Assembly (NCBI GenBank): GCA_032717465.1
Contig: CM064653.1
Coordinates: 39,195,555-39,259,554 of the forward strand
Length of the DNA stretch: 64,000 bases
Source of the DNA: Coenobita brevimanus
Taxonomy: Eukaryota > Arthropoda > Malacostraca > Decapoda > Coenobitidae
Direction of reading: 5' to 3'
Shown here: one piece after another, positions 21,346-32,482 of the stretch
How positions within the stretch are numbered: position 1 is the first letter of the stretch
How the letters are laid out: each line of letters starts with the position of its first letter
Translations under genes and position numbers: made by a program
Notes under the pieces: model-generated
Told to the model about the DNA's origin: nothing
Seen by the model: the letters and a program-made list of their open reading frames with translations, nothing else
Database searches by the model: none

Positions 21346-21529
21346 TTTTCCGTCTGACGCGTGATACAGCTTATTTAGTTTTACTCGGAAAAATACGTAT
21401 AATCTAAATACGTGTAAAGGACGCCCGCATACAATTAACCTGATGCTTCACCTGTACTCATTCTCATCACCATTTTTTAATCTCTTCAGCCTGAGTACGT
21501 GATTCTTTTTCTCCTGAGATCAACAAGTA

Positions 21530-21676
21530 GGAGTCACTGGCCGACAGAGCGTGTGTTTTCCGACTCTACTGACCATGGTTCAATCCCACCTTGGACAGGC
21601 ATTTAAGAGGGTTGAGAACGTCCTTACCTGCGCTCACACCTGGTCGTACAAACACTGCCACCCCAGCACCACAAAC

Positions 21677-21714
<38 letters not shown>
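21530..21714 (+). mobile_element. tRNA-like SINE candidate with a CA tail
   Basis: GTCACTGGCCGACAGAGCG (A-box-like) and CATGGTTCAATCCCACC (good B box) lie about 40 bp apart, the spacing of a tRNA-derived promoter. The body continues through CATTTAAGAGGGTTGAGAAC and ends in an (AC)n array at 21679-21714. It does not fold into a full cloverleaf, so I read it as a SINE. Confidence 0.55.
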
Positions 21715-21717
<3 letters not shown>

Positions 21718-21754
21718 GACTACAGTACCTCAAACTCCTCCAGTGCAGTAGATC

Positions 21755-21780
21755 CAACCTACGCTGAATAAAATCGACCG

Positions 21781-21860
<80 letters not shown>

Positions 21861-21880
21861 ACCCACCCACCCACACACAA
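21755..21880 (+). mobile_element. Family F right-arm fragment leading into a long (AC)n array
   Basis: CGCTGAATAAAATCGACCGG is the F right core. The (AC)n array (21783-21858) and a CACCC run follow it. This is another case of an AC array starting inside an F right arm. The following DNA to 22260 is unassigned. Confidence 0.65.
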
Positions 21881-22260
21881 TACCTCAAACTCCCCCCACA
21901 GTACACGAGACCAAGGCCGAGGTAAAGAAACTGGTCTGGAGGCGGACCCAAATAAAATAAAGGGAGCCTAATCTCGTCCGTATTATTCATAAGAGTTCCT
22001 CACTAGGGTACGTTGAGTATCAAAGGGAGGGCAGGGAAAAAAAAATCATAAGAGCCGGAGGGAAAAAGATCAGAGAAAAGCCTGACCTTAGTGGCGAGGG
22101 CTGGAAAATAGGGCGAGGAGTGAAAAAGGGAGATTGGGTTATGTTTTTAATGTTACTTATTATCCTTGGTACCTGTGGAGGATTTTACCTGGTTCAGGGG
22201 AGATGGATGGATAGACAGACTGACAGATAACGAGATATAGATACAGACTCAGATAGATAG

Positions 22261-22261
<1 letters not shown>

Positions 22262-22318
<57 letters not shown>
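22262..22318. repeat. (AC)n microsatellite after a short GATA run
   Basis: About 28 AC units preceded by AGATAGATAGATA. Confidence 0.96.
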
Positions 22319-22319
<1 letters not shown>

Positions 22320-22429
22320 GATTATTAAGAAAAGACCCACTTCCTCTTAGAGAACCATCATTTCCTCAACCCACGTCCTCTTCCCCATTTGCATATAAAT
22401 ACTTGAATACGCTCGCTCCACTTTCCCGT

Positions 22430-22690
22430 CATCATCATCATCGTCATCATTATCATCATCATCGTCGTCGTTGCCCTCACCATCACTATCATCATCATAG
22501 TAATCAAAGTCATCATCATCATCATCATCATTATCGTCCTCCTCCTTATCATCATCATTGTCGTCCTCCTCCTTATCATCATCGTCATTATCTTCCTCCT
22601 CCTTCCTATCATCATCATCATCATTATCGTCCTCCTCCTCCTCATCATCATCATAATCGGCCTCCTCCTCCTCCTTATCATCATCATCAA
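22430..22690. repeat. (ATC)n tract with CCTCCT islands
   Basis: ATC/GTC units. From about 22515 a repeated unit of TCGTCCTCCTCCT plus TATCATCATCA appears about five times. His/Pro-rich and Met/Arg-rich open frames here are artefacts. Confidence 0.92.
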
Positions 22691-22727
22691 GACCTTTTAA
22701 GCACCAGGTATTTATAAGTGCGTAGGC

Positions 22728-22962
22728 CAGAATGAGACAAAAGTTCGCTTACAACTCCACCGCGTCTACTGCACTTCACATTTGGGTCACGTTCGCCCCT
22801 TCCTCCCTGACGCATCATATTAAAGAGCAGCATATGAGGTACAGCTTGATGCAAAAGTTCGTGTACTGTTCTGCATTTACTTAGGCTACACATTTTGGGG
22901 ATCCTGGTAACTTCCTCCCTGACGCATCATATCAGAGAGAATCACCTATGAGATTAAGTTTA
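22728..22962 (+). repeat. Family J, two tandem units of ~112 bp
   Basis: AAAAGTTCG starts near 22740 and 22852. Each unit ends in CTTCCTCCCTGACGCATCAT followed by AT.A.AGAG and ATGAG. A third, diverged unit lies at 10165-10240. Confidence 0.75.
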
Positions 22963-22982
22963 GTTGTCTGTTTGTATGTCTG

Positions 22983-22983
<1 letters not shown>

Positions 22984-23058
<75 letters not shown>
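22984..23058. repeat. (AC)n microsatellite
   Basis: About 37 perfect AC units. Confidence 0.97.
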
Positions 23059-23060
<2 letters not shown>

Positions 23061-23219
23061 GCAAAGAAACCTACCAAATCTCTCTGAGCTCGGGAGTATT
23101 AGCCAGCAGAGGAAAATGAGAACCAGATGAGGTGAAGAGCAATGAGGCGAAACAATGACCCGTACTGTATAAATGTGGCCAATAGTTCATTTACACTCTC
23201 TCGAAACTGTCAGATCTTT

Positions 23220-23395
23220 ACCCCTTCACTCCGATGACGTCTTTATTATATGTCGCTCCTACCAGACGATTTTATTCAGCTTGGGGGAAGATAAGACTTT
23301 AGATATACCCTTAATTTTCCCTTTCCTTTCGTCTCCCTTCGCTAAATAAAATCGTCTGGAGATCGCAGCAATAAAAACAAACACGTCCAGGGTAG
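23220..23395. mobile_element. Family F element, best complete copy
   Basis: Left outer end ACCCCTTCACTCCGATGACG, TCTTTATTATATGTCGCTCC, and left core CCAGACGATTTTATTCAGC. Then a central AT/CT-rich segment. Right core GCTAAATAAAATCGTCTGG, AGATCGCAGCAATAAAAAC, and outer ACGTCCAGGGT. The arms are inverted over about 60 bp with gaps. It has no open frame, so if mobile it would depend on a transposase made elsewhere. Confidence 0.82.
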
Positions 23396-23604
23396 ACTTG
23401 AAGGCACATGAAGCTCTAGTCAATAGTTGCTTTACACTCTTTGGAAACCACATGAGAAACTTTAACAAGGTTTCTGTTGGAGAGTCAAAGGGGACAGAAT
23501 TCCACTCCACTTATTCGAAACCCCGCAAGTGTCGAGAGAAATAGGGACCGGGACCGACCATTTGACGGACGCACACATAGGCAGAAGGCACATGGATCCA
23601 CATT

Positions 23605-23660
23605 TTCGTCCGTCAAGAAAGCTCCCTGACGCCTTTTCCTTGGCGATTTATTTCGAAGAA
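23605..23660 (+). mobile_element. Family E left-arm fragment
   Basis: TTTTCGTCCGTCAAGAAAGC, TCCCTGACGCCTTTTCCTTG and GCGATTTATTTCG match the family E left arm. It lies immediately 5' of a full copy. Confidence 0.7.
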
Positions 23661-23664
23661 GCAT

Positions 23665-23881
23665 GGCCCCGTATTCTCGTCAGTTAAGGAAGCTCCCTAA
23701 CACCTTTTCCTAAGCAGTTTATTTTGCTTTTTCCACCTTTCTGTCCTGTGTTACATAAATCCTTCTAATACTGCCACACTCTGCAGAAATAACGCACGAA
23801 AGGATACTAACCATATCCAAAAATAAATCGCTATGGAAAAGGTGCTGGGGAGGCTCCTTACCCCACGGGAATAAGGGCCAT
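23665..23881 (+). mobile_element. Family E MITE, copy 2 (complete)
   Basis: Left arm GGCCCCGTATTCTCGTCAGT, TAAGGAAGCTCCCTAACACC, TTTTCCTAAGCAGTTTATTT. Middle CTTTCTGTCCTGTGTTACAT, AATCCTTCTAATACTGCC. Right arm CATATCCAAAAATAAATCGC, TATGGAAAAGGTGCTGGGGA, GGCTCC..., ending GGGAATAAGGGCC. The reverse complement of the right arm aligns with the left arm over about 55-60 bp. No coding capacity. Confidence 0.85.
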
Positions 23882-24039
23882 AAACAGAGTGAGTCCTAGG
23901 GGTTTGAGAGTGAGTCCTGGCAGTTTGAGTGTTATTACTATCATTCGAAGCCCTCTAATCATCGAGACAACTCTAGTATTCTATCCCAGCTGACGCCAGA
24001 TGACTTTAATGGCTAAGAATGAGTCAGTGGAGTAAGAGT

Positions 24040-24130
24040 GTTAAGTACCCAGTCCGAAATCGTCTAATTAACTTCAATCAGGTTATAACAAGACGATTTT
24101 ATTCAGCATGAGGTAAAAATCTTGTGCTGA
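24040..24130 (+). mobile_element. Family F fragments
   Basis: AAATCGTCTAATTAACTTCA and ACAAGACGATTTTATTCAGC flank a short spacer. The order of arms is inverted relative to a whole copy, so these are two partial copies. Confidence 0.55.
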
Positions 24131-24207
24131 AAAGATGAAAGCACCAGTTCGAAAAATCTCTCTTAAATACATCAGATGAAAGGACGGTACGTATACTGAT
24201 AAAGGCA

Positions 24208-24330
24208 CCTACGCATATACATACATACACACACGCAGGGGTGACTTATGTACGACTCCGACTGTGTATGTGGATGAATGTATGTGCGTAGGGTGAGTGA
24301 GGCGTGTACGCATATACTTCAAGGCAGGCG
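24208..24330. repeat. Imperfect palindrome
   Basis: CCTACGCATATACATACAT (from 24208) pairs with ATGTATGTGCGTAGG (24278-24292). A third related piece, TACGCATATACTTC, lies at about 24309. Confidence 0.6.
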
Positions 24331-24399
24331 GCCATGATTTACGCACGGACGCACACTCACTTCCTTAACACTATCGTTTTTGTAACTTAGTAGCCTATT

Positions 24400-25849
24400 A
24401 AGGTTTCCTCCACCCCGCCCACTCCTTCCCTCCATCCTCTCTTCCGTTCTCTCCTTCTCTTCTTCCTCCTCTTCTATCTTCCTTTGTCTTCCTCACACCT
24501 CCCTTCCCTCGTCGCCTCCATATCTCTGGCATTTACCTCCTACTTCTCCTTTCCCTTTCCCTCTCTCCTCATTTGTTTCCGCTCTTCTTCCTTCCCTTAT
24601 TGCCTTCTTTCCCTCCCTCCCTCCTTCCTTCTCTAATGCATTACCTCTTCCTACTTCTCCTCCTCCTACTTCCGCCCTTTCTTCCTTTGTTACAACTTTC
24701 CTTCCGTCTTTCCCCATTTCTTTAACCTCCACGTACTTCATGCATCTGATTTCTATTACTTCCTCTTCCTCCCTCTATGTCCTTTGTTCTCACTTTTCTT
24801 CCTTCCTTCCTTCCGTTGCCTCTAGTTCTATGATGGATTTACTTCCTGCTTTCCTCGTCTTCCTGCTCCATCTCTTTCTTCTTTTGTTTACACCTTCCCT
24901 CCTTCCTTTTATTCCTTCCCCTCCTTCCTCGTTTGCTTCCGGCTTCCTTTCTTGTCCTTCCTTATTTTTTTTTTCTTTTCATGACCGCCTTTTTCCCTAA
25001 TGCATATTTACAATCTCCGACTCTTTATTCCTCTTTCTTTCCTTTCTTCCATCCAATCTCAACTTTTCCATCAATTTCTTTCTTCATTTCTTCCTTCCTT
25101 TCTTCCTCTCTTCCTCCTGTCACCGCGGCCTTCCTCTCACCTACACATTTCCCATTTAACCCCCACATTCCTTTCCTCCTTCGTCTACTTCCTCCTTCCT
25201 TCCCTCCTTTCCTTCTTCCGTGTATACTACTTTATTCTCGCCTCCACTTTTTAAACTTAATTTTCTCTCACTTTCTTTCTCTCTTCTTCCTCCTCCTTTG
25301 TTCCTCTTACCTCTCTTCCGTCACTGTTTTCTTATTCATAATCCATATTTCTTCTAACCTACTCCTCCTCCTCCTCCATCTCTTCCTCCTCCTCCTCTTT
25401 ACGGCTTTCATACTTCCGCCTGTTACTTCTTCTTTTCCTCCCTCCTTTCTTCCCCATTTCCTGTCTCCCATAATTCTCTCCACTTTTTCCTCTTCTGCGT
25501 TTACCTTCCTCTCCTCCTCCTCCATCTCGTCTTCTTCCATCTTTCGTATTCTGGACTCTTCTGCACTGACCTCTTCCTCTTCTTCCCTTTCCTCTTCCTC
25601 TCTTCTATCACCAGCCTCTTGTTTTCGCTTCTGCCCACCTCTCTCACTCTCTCTCTTTCTCTCCATTTTCTTAGATGCCTCATTGCGTATTCCCCCTTAC
25701 TCTCTTTTTTTTTCCTTCTTCCTCCCCGCTTCCTCTTTCATCACACCTTCTTTATAACCCCCTTCATCCTCCTTTCCTTATCACTTCCATCTTTATTCCT
25801 CCCTCTCCTCTCCCCTCTATTTCACTCTAGCATTATCAGGCGTTTTTTG

Positions 25850-25889
<40 letters not shown>

Positions 25890-25900
25890 ATCCCGACAAA
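24400..25900 (-). repeat. Pyrimidine-rich tract ending in (CT)n
   Basis: About 1.5 kb of CTTCCTCCT-like DNA with few purines, ending in a (CT)n array at about 25852-25888. Long open frames here (for example 24933-25757, Phe/Ser/Leu-rich) are composition artefacts. Confidence 0.9.
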
Positions 25901-26098
25901 GCAAGAGAGAGAGAGAGGGAAGTAAAAAGGAAAACCGTGCAGTGTACAGGGTGATAAAAAAAGATATGGATATTTCACGAGGGAGACTCAGTGGGAAAAA
26001 AATAGTCTATCAGAATACAGAGTGGAAAAAAAAAAATTATCTGTCTTGTTAAAGAAAAACGAAAAAAAAAAATTATGGTACGAATCAATGGCATCGAT

Positions 26099-26104
<6 letters not shown>

Positions 26105-26143
<39 letters not shown>

Positions 26144-26214
26144 GGTTGGAATAAAAGCGTCAGTAGAACAACAGGTCGGTGAATTGAGGACATTGCACTC
26201 CCCCCTCCCCCCCC

Positions 26215-26287
<73 letters not shown>
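26105..26287 (-). repeat. (GA)n array, then (CT)n(CA)n compound array
   Basis: About 17 GA units at 26105-26138. After about 75 bp, a C-run leads into (CT)n (about 26214-26229) and directly into about 29 CA units. Confidence 0.95.
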
Positions 26288-26290
<3 letters not shown>

Positions 26291-26399
26291 AATATTTACG
26301 GCATGATTTTCAACGCGCCCGCGAGTGTTTGATGCCACTGCGTTACCTGATTACGCAATTAACGAAGGCAACGCACCTGTATTTCGTGTTCGATCCTCT

Positions 26400-26520
26400 C
26401 TCATTTCGTATATATATATATTTTTTTCGATATTTAATGCAGACCAAATTTTTTTATTCCAAGGATTTATTTATTTTATTTATTTATTTATTATTTTACT
26501 TTTTTTTTACCGAGGGAGAA
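26400..26520. repeat. AT-rich stretch with TATTTA and TATATA runs
   Basis: Contains TATATATATATTTTTTT and TTATTTATTTATTTATT. It is one of only two short (AT)n runs noticed in the window. Confidence 0.8.
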
Positions 26521-26565
26521 TTTGTAGTGCTGAAGCGGTTAACGAAGGGTGTATATAACTTCTGT

Positions 26566-26567
<2 letters not shown>

Positions 26568-26634
<67 letters not shown>
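26568..26634. repeat. (GA)n microsatellite
   Basis: About 32 GA units. Confidence 0.97.
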
Positions 26635-26636
<2 letters not shown>

Positions 26637-26639
26637 TAA

Positions 26640-26997
26640 AACTTGAAGAGAAGTAAAGAGGGTGAGATGAAGAGAGGAAGTAGAGAGAGAGAGGTGGAGA
26701 AAGGAATTAGAGGAAGGGGTGAAGAGAGGAAGTAAAGAGGGTGAGGTGGAGCGAGAAAGTAAAGAGGGTGAGGTGGAGAGAGGACGTAAAGGGGGAGGTG
26801 GAGAGAGGAAGTAAAGGGAGAGGTGGAGGGAGGAAGTACAAAGGAAGAGATGAAGAGAGGAAGTAGGGGGAGAGAGGAAGTAAAGAGGGAGAGACAGGAA
26901 GTAGAGGGAGAGAGGACGTAAAGAGGGGGTGAGGAAGTAAAGAGGGTAAGAGAGGAAGTAAAGAGGGAGAGAGAAGAATAAAGAGGGAGGGATGGAA
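26640..26997 (+). repeat. Purine minisatellite (GAAGTAAAGAGGGTGAG-type)
   Basis: Unit AGGAAGTAAAGAGGGTGAGG with TGGAGAG, repeated about a dozen times with length variation. Confidence 0.85.
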
Positions 26998-27077
26998 AGG
27001 CCACCAGTTATTTCCTTCCAATATTAACCCAACACAACCTCTTACTCCCTCATGCACGCCAATTCCATTACACTTTT

Positions 27078-27242
27078 TTCACCTTAATTTGGCCCAGATT
27101 TTCGTCCTTTCGCAGCCTCGTCGGTACAGAATAATAGCTCTATATTCTTTCCATAGCACTTCTTCATGACTAGCATTATTTTCTGGTATTGATCCAGTAC
27201 TCAACATGGGTAGAAGGTAATTTTAGGTCAAGTTAGTGTAAA
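27078..27242 (+). mobile_element. Family A MITE, copy 6
   Basis: TTCACCTTAATTTGGCCCAG to TTTTAGGTCAAGTTAGTGTA, both terminal repeats present. Internal CTCTATATTCTTTCCATAGC and ACTTCTTCATGACTAGCATT. The region before CATGGGTAGAAGG is shortened. Confidence 0.82.
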
Positions 27243-27244
27243 GA

Positions 27245-27885
27245 GAGTCTAGTAAACCCATCCTATACGGTCACATCTTCAAATAATTCACTCTTGCCAC
27301 TAACATACATTTTACTTAGCCTAAAGGAGACTGCCTTACTAGTAATAAAGGCTCCAATGCAATAAATAAAAAAAATCTCTCGCAAACCAAATCAAATCAC
27401 CAGACGACAGAAAGATAAAACAAAACTGACTTCCCCTATCAAAGACATGTATTCACGTGTCCCCAGCTTCCGTTTCAAGGGGCAGAAGTGGGCATTTTCA
27501 GAAGTTATTCAGGGAGGATCGACTATGAGCTCAGAGGCGGAGGGCCGTACGCTAAATACCCATGCAGCAAAATCCCCTTCGCTACAGCACCAGCCAACTA
27601 ATGGGCTAACAATATATAATTTCTGCGTACCATAACCACCCCACACAGCCAGTCGTCCCCATAAAATCTAATCTAAACTAAGTATATATATATAATCGCC
27701 CGGGGAAACAGGAAATATAAACAGACAACACAGCTAAACCCACAAAGCGCCAGACTAAACACAGATTGACTCACGCGCCGCAAATTGTGACAGGCCGATG
27801 CACTGGAACTCGGCATTTAATCATCATGTGTTCACGCCTGTTGTGGGTTGTGTAGAAAATGCTGGTGATCGTGGAAGCTTGGCCT
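27245..27885. other. Unassigned DNA
   Basis: No repeat family, gene or RNA recognised. A 62-codon open frame at 27447-27635 has no recognisable family. A short TATATATATA run lies near 27684. Confidence 0.6.

Positions 27886-27886
<1 letters not shown>

Positions 27887-27954
<68 letters not shown>
27887..27954. repeat. (GT)n microsatellite
   Basis: About 33 perfect GT units. Confidence 0.97.
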
Positions 27955-28071
27955 CGAGTTACTGTGGTGTAATGTCACATGTATAGTTGTAAAGTTAGTG
28001 ACGTATGGTGAAAATTTTGTCTGCACTGTGGTTTTAATATTAAGTAAATTATGATACAGTAGATGTTGTTG

Positions 28072-28290
28072 ATGCAGTCCCAGGTTCATCTGAAACGTGA
28101 ACCCAGTGGACTGCAGGCTGAATTTAACATTCTGTAGTCTCTCACCCTCTTTTTTTAGGGAGCAAAAAGGGAGATTTTCAAGGGGGCAAAGGGAGCTTAG
28201 CGACATATGTATAATCGAGCAGTAGATCCGCCGGGTTATATCAGTACCACCACAAGAAGGCGTCCCTCTCCAACATCAGATATTAAGTGT
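28072..28290 (+). repeat. Family D dispersed repeat, fullest + copy
   Basis: GGTTCATCTGAAACGTGAAC, CCAGTGGACTGCAGGCTGAA, GGGAGATTTTCAAG, and the end GGTTATATCAGTACCACCAC then AAGAAGGCGTCCCTC. The reverse complement of 10240-10400 shows the same blocks in the same order. No open frame of note. Confidence 0.75.
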
Positions 28291-29400
28291 AGCATGATGT
28301 GTATATAGTCTGTGTACTGAGGTGTAACTGGTGCGGTATTTTGCAGTGTGGCTGGGAGTGTCTGGGTGTGGAGAGTTAGTGTACTGTGGTGTAAAGTGTT
28401 TCGTGGCTGTGGTGTAACTGGATATATTTCAGGAACTGCTGTGTGGAGAGTTGGTGTATGTATAGAAGTGTATTGTGGTGTGACTGAATATACATGACCA
28501 AATGTTGCGTGGAGAGTTTTGTGTATTGTGGTGCAAATATTAAGCTTTTTGTGGTATGGAGAGTTACTTTACCGTGATGTAATCATTATCTAGTGCGGAA
28601 ATATTAAATGCAATGTTCTGTAATCACTATGTGCAATGTGGTGTGGAGAGTTACTGCAATGTGGGGCAACAATTAATTCTGACGTAAGTATTAAGTGTAG
28701 TGTGGTGTGGAGAGTTAGTGTGATGTGGACAGTTGGTGTGGTGTGGTGTGGACAATTAGTGTAGTGTAGTGTGGTGTGGAGTTGGTGTAGTGTGGTATGG
28801 ACAGTTAGTGTAGTGTAATGTGGTGTGGAGTTAGTGTAGTGTGATGTGGACAGTTAGTATAGTGTGGTGTGGAGTTAGTGTAGTGTGGTGTGGACAGTTA
28901 GTGTTGTGTGGTGTGGAGGGTTAGTGTTGTGCGGTGTGGAGAGTCAGTGTAGTGTGGTGTGGAGTTAGTGTAGTGTGATGTGGACAGTTAGTGTAGTGTG
29001 GTGTGGAGAGTTAATGTAGTGTGGTGTGGAGTTAGTGTAGTGTGGTGTGGAGTTAGTGTAGTGTGGTGTGGAGAGTTAGTGTTGTGTGGTGTGGAGAGTT
29101 AGTGTTGTGTGGTGTGGAGGGTTAGTGTAGTGTGGTGTGGAGGGTTAGTGTAGTGTGGTGTGGAGGGTTAGTGTAGTGTGGTGTGGAGAGTTGGTGTGAT
29201 GCGGTGTGCAGAGTTAGTGTTGTGTGGTGTGGAGAGTTGGTGTGGTGTGATGAGTTAGTGTAGTGTGATGTGGAGAGTTAGTGTAGCGTGGCGTGGAGAG
29301 TTAGTGTGGTGTGAAGGGTTGGTGTTGTGCGGAGAGTCGTGGTAGTACGCTGTGGTAGAGATGGCCATTGAACTGCGGTGTGGATATTTATTGTGGTGTG
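28291..29400 (+). repeat. GT-rich minisatellite, unit ~21-30 bp
   Basis: Unit GTTAGTGTAGTGTGGTGTGG with an AGA or AGG spacer. Copies are nearly identical at about 28690-29290 and become progressively decayed on both sides (28300-28690 and 29290-29400). Confidence 0.9.
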
Positions 29401-29517
29401 GAGTGAGTGAGTGAGCTGCGGTGTTGAGAAGCTTTGTGTGTGGTGTAGGGATAGTGTATTTTGGTGTGGGTGGAGAATTGTGGTGTGGGTGAATGGAGAG
29501 TTATTGTTGCAGTGGCA

Positions 29518-29692
29518 GTTGTGGTGGTGATGTTTGTGGTTGCAGTGGTAGTGGTGGTAGGTGATGTTTGTGGTAGCAGTGGTAGTTGTGGTAGGTGATG
29601 TTTGTGGTTGCAGTGATAGTGATGGTAGGTGATGTTAGTGGTAGAAGTGGTAGGTGATGTTAGTGGTAGAAGTGGTAGTGGTGGTGTAGATT
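29518..29692 (+). repeat. Minisatellite, ~33-36 bp unit, 5 copies
   Basis: Unit GGTAGGTGATGTTTGTGGTT followed by GCAGTGGTAGTGGT. The last two copies share a GATGTTAGTGGTAGAAGTGG variant. Confidence 0.88.
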
Positions 29693-29873
29693 TAATGATG
29701 ATTGTGGGTTGGCTTTTGTTAATGACACTGTTATTGCTTGCGGTGATTGCTAGTGCTGGTATAATTAATGCTAATGACCAAATGGTGATTAACGTCATTG
29801 ATTCAGGTGACATATAAAGTTAGCATTATGGGCGATTTGTTTTTAATCTGACAGACCCCTAACCCCATCTAGC

Positions 29874-30020
29874 TCAGGTGATGGCCAGGTGTAGTCAGGT
29901 GATGGCCAGGTGTAGTCAAGTGATGGCCAGGTGTAGTCAGGTAATGGCCAGGTGTAGTCAGGTAATGGCCAGGTGTAGTCAGGTAATGGCCAGGTGTAGT
30001 CAGGTGATGGCCAGGTGTAG
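29874..30020 (+). repeat. 21 bp minisatellite, 7 copies
   Basis: Unit TCAGGTGATGGCCAGGTGTA plus G, starting at 29874 and every 21 bp after. Copies differ only at TGATGG/TAATGG and CAGG/CAAG. Confidence 0.95.
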
Positions 30021-30084
30021 TCAGATTGGAGGGTAGATTTGACTAGTAACCTACCTAAAAACTATGGTTAATTGAGCAAGAATT

Positions 30085-30370
30085 TAAAAATCAATCAATT
30101 TGGCAATTAATCAAGTAAACAACCAGTCAGCCAGGGAATAAAAAAATCAATCAGGTAATGAAGTAAGCAATCAGACAGGCAATCACGTCATCAACCAATG
30201 CGTCAACCAATCAACCTATGAATTAAACAATCAACCAGTCAGTCAGTTAAGTAATCAACCAGTCACCCAGGTAATCAACCACTCAGCCAGTTAATCAAGT
30301 AATCAACCAGTGGGGCAATTAACCAAGTAATTAGCCAGTCAGCCGGTTAATCAGGAAATCACCCAGTCAA
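30085..30370 (+). repeat. Degenerate repeat of AATCAACCAGTCAGCCAG
   Basis: About 14 diverged units of 18-24 bp rich in CAATCAACCAGTC and GTAATCAACC. Confidence 0.8.
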
Positions 30371-30404
30371 CTGTCTTGCTGTCGAACTTGTCTCTGAACT
30401 AACT

Positions 30405-31240
30405 AATGTAGGAAGGAGGGAAGGAGGAAGAGAAGGAAAGAAGGTGGAAGAGAAGGAAAGGAGGAGAGAGACGGAAAGAGAAAGATAGTGAAGGAAAGAA
30501 GGAGGAAGAGAATGAAAGAAGGAGAAAGAGAAGGAAAAATGAAGAAAGAGACGGAAAGAAGGAGAAAGAGAAGGCAAGAAGGAAGAGAAGGAGAGGAGAA
30601 AGAAATGAGAGAGAAGGAAAGAAGGAGAAAGAGATAGGAAGGAGGAGAAAGAAATGGAAAGATGAAGGAGAAAGGGACGGAAAGAAGGAGAAAGAGAAGG
30701 CAAGTAGAAAGCGGAGGAGAGAAGAAAGAAGGAATGAGAAAGAAAGGAGAAAGAGAAGGAAAGAAGGAGAAAGAGAAGGAAAGAAGGAGAAAGAGAAGGA
30801 AAGAAGGAGAAAGAGAAGGAAAGAAGGAGAAAGAGAAGGAAAGAAGGAGAAAGAGAAGGAAAGAAGAAGAGAGAGAAGGAAAGAAGGAGAAAGAGAAGGA
30901 AAGAAGGAGAAAGAGAAGGAAAGAAGGAGAAAGAGAAGGAAAGAAGAAGAGAGAGAAGGAAAGAAGGAGAAAGAGAAGGAAAGAAGGAGAAAGAGAAGGA
31001 AAGAAGAAGAGAGAGAAGGAAAGAAGGAAAAAGAGAAGGAAAGAAAGAGAAAGAGAAGGACAAAGGGGAAGTGGAGAAAAAGGATAATCTGAGGAAGACA
31101 AAAACAAAAAGAAATTGGAGAGATGAAGAAAAGGAAGAAACTGAGGAGAAAAAAAAAGGGAGAGAAAAGGAAAGAGAAAGGTAAAGAAAAAGAGGAGGAA
31201 GGCAAGACAGATAATTGAGGAAAGAAGAAAAAAAAAAAGA
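30405..31240 (+). repeat. Purine minisatellite, 20 bp unit
   Basis: Between about 30741 and 31040 the unit AAGAAGGAGAAAGAGAAGGA repeats with exact 20 bp period. A variant, AAGAAGAAGAGAGAGAAGGA, recurs at 30861, 30941 and 31001. The flanks are less regular. Open frames over 500 codons on the opposite strand (30359-32059) are Phe/Ser/Leu artefacts of this DNA. Confidence 0.93.
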
Positions 31241-31277
31241 AAAAAGAAAATAAATTAAGATGGACAGGAACCCAGAA

Positions 31278-31279
<2 letters not shown>

Positions 31280-31342
<63 letters not shown>
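31280..31342. repeat. (GA)n microsatellite
   Basis: About 31 GA units inside the purine tract. Confidence 0.97.
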
Positions 31343-31345
<3 letters not shown>

Positions 31346-32268
31346 CCATCTAGAAATATGGGGGGAGAGGAGAGAAAAATACAAAGACACAAATTGAGAA
31401 AGAAGAGAACAGGAGAGAAGGCCCAAGGTATGGGGGGGGGAAAAAAAAGAGGAAAAGATGAGAAAGAAAGCAAAAAAAAGAGGAGGGAAATAAGCCTGAA
31501 TATGGAGGGAGAGATGAGAGGGAAGGGACAGAGAAATGGGAAAAAAAAAGAGTAAAGAAAAGGGATCAAGCCTGAAATATGAAGGAGGAAGAAAAGAAAG
31601 AGGAAAGAGGAAGAGAGGAGGGAAGGAGAACAACAGGAGAGAAGGTGGGAGGGAGAAGAGAGGAGACAGAGGAGGAAAGAATACAGATGCCAAGTAAGAC
31701 AGAAAAAGGGGAACTGTGCTTTGAAGAAGGGGACGAAGGAAGGAGAAAAGGAGAGAAAGGGAATGGAGAGACGGAGGAGGAGGAAAGAAGAGACAGGGAG
31801 GCGTGAAGGAGGGAACTAGATGATAGGAAGAAAAAAGAGGGAAAAAGGAAAACAAGAAGAAGGAGGGATAATGACAAAAGGAAAGGAAGAAAGAGTGCTG
31901 AAAGGGAGAAGAAAAAGAAGAAAGATGGGACGGAAGGATGGAAGGAAGGAAGGAAGGTGCCAAGGAAGACAACAGAAGGAAGGGAAGGGAGAGAAGTAAG
32001 GGAAGAGGAGCAGCAGAAAGAGGAAGAGAAGAGCTGGAGAGTGAGAAGAAGAGACACAATAAAATAAATGTGAAGATGGTAATAAGAGGAAAAAAAGAAT
32101 GAAGAAGACAGAACGAAGATGTAAAGAGAGTGAAGAAGAAAGAAGAGAGAAATGGAGTAAGAGAGACTGAAGAAAGAGAAACAGAAATGGGCGAGAGAAA
32201 TGGAAGACGAAAAAGAGAAAAGCACTCACAGGGTCACTTGAAGATAAAAGAAGAAAAAAGGAAGATAT

Positions 32269-32304
<36 letters not shown>

Positions 32305-32416
32305 ACCGGACGTAAAGCGAGTAGAATACATGAATATATGAATGAATGAATGAAAGATAACATGGAAGGAATGGAAAGAGGAAGGAAATAATGAATATGT
32401 GAATAGCAAAGGAGGG

Positions 32417-32482
<66 letters not shown>

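Noticed and set aside
24933..25757. 274-codon open frame on the plus strand
   Set aside because: Pyrimidine-tract artefact (Phe/Ser/Leu/Pro). The apparent hydrophobic segments are not evidence of membrane helices here.
29874..30020. CRISPR-like direct repeats (also considered at 48285 and 57847)
   Set aside because: These are pure tandem repeats without unique spacers, and the genome is clearly eukaryotic.
30359..32059. 566-codon open frame on the minus strand
   Set aside because: It is Phe/Ser/Leu-rich and copies the 20 bp purine minisatellite. There is no domain, normal codon usage or splice context, and overlapping frames are equally open.
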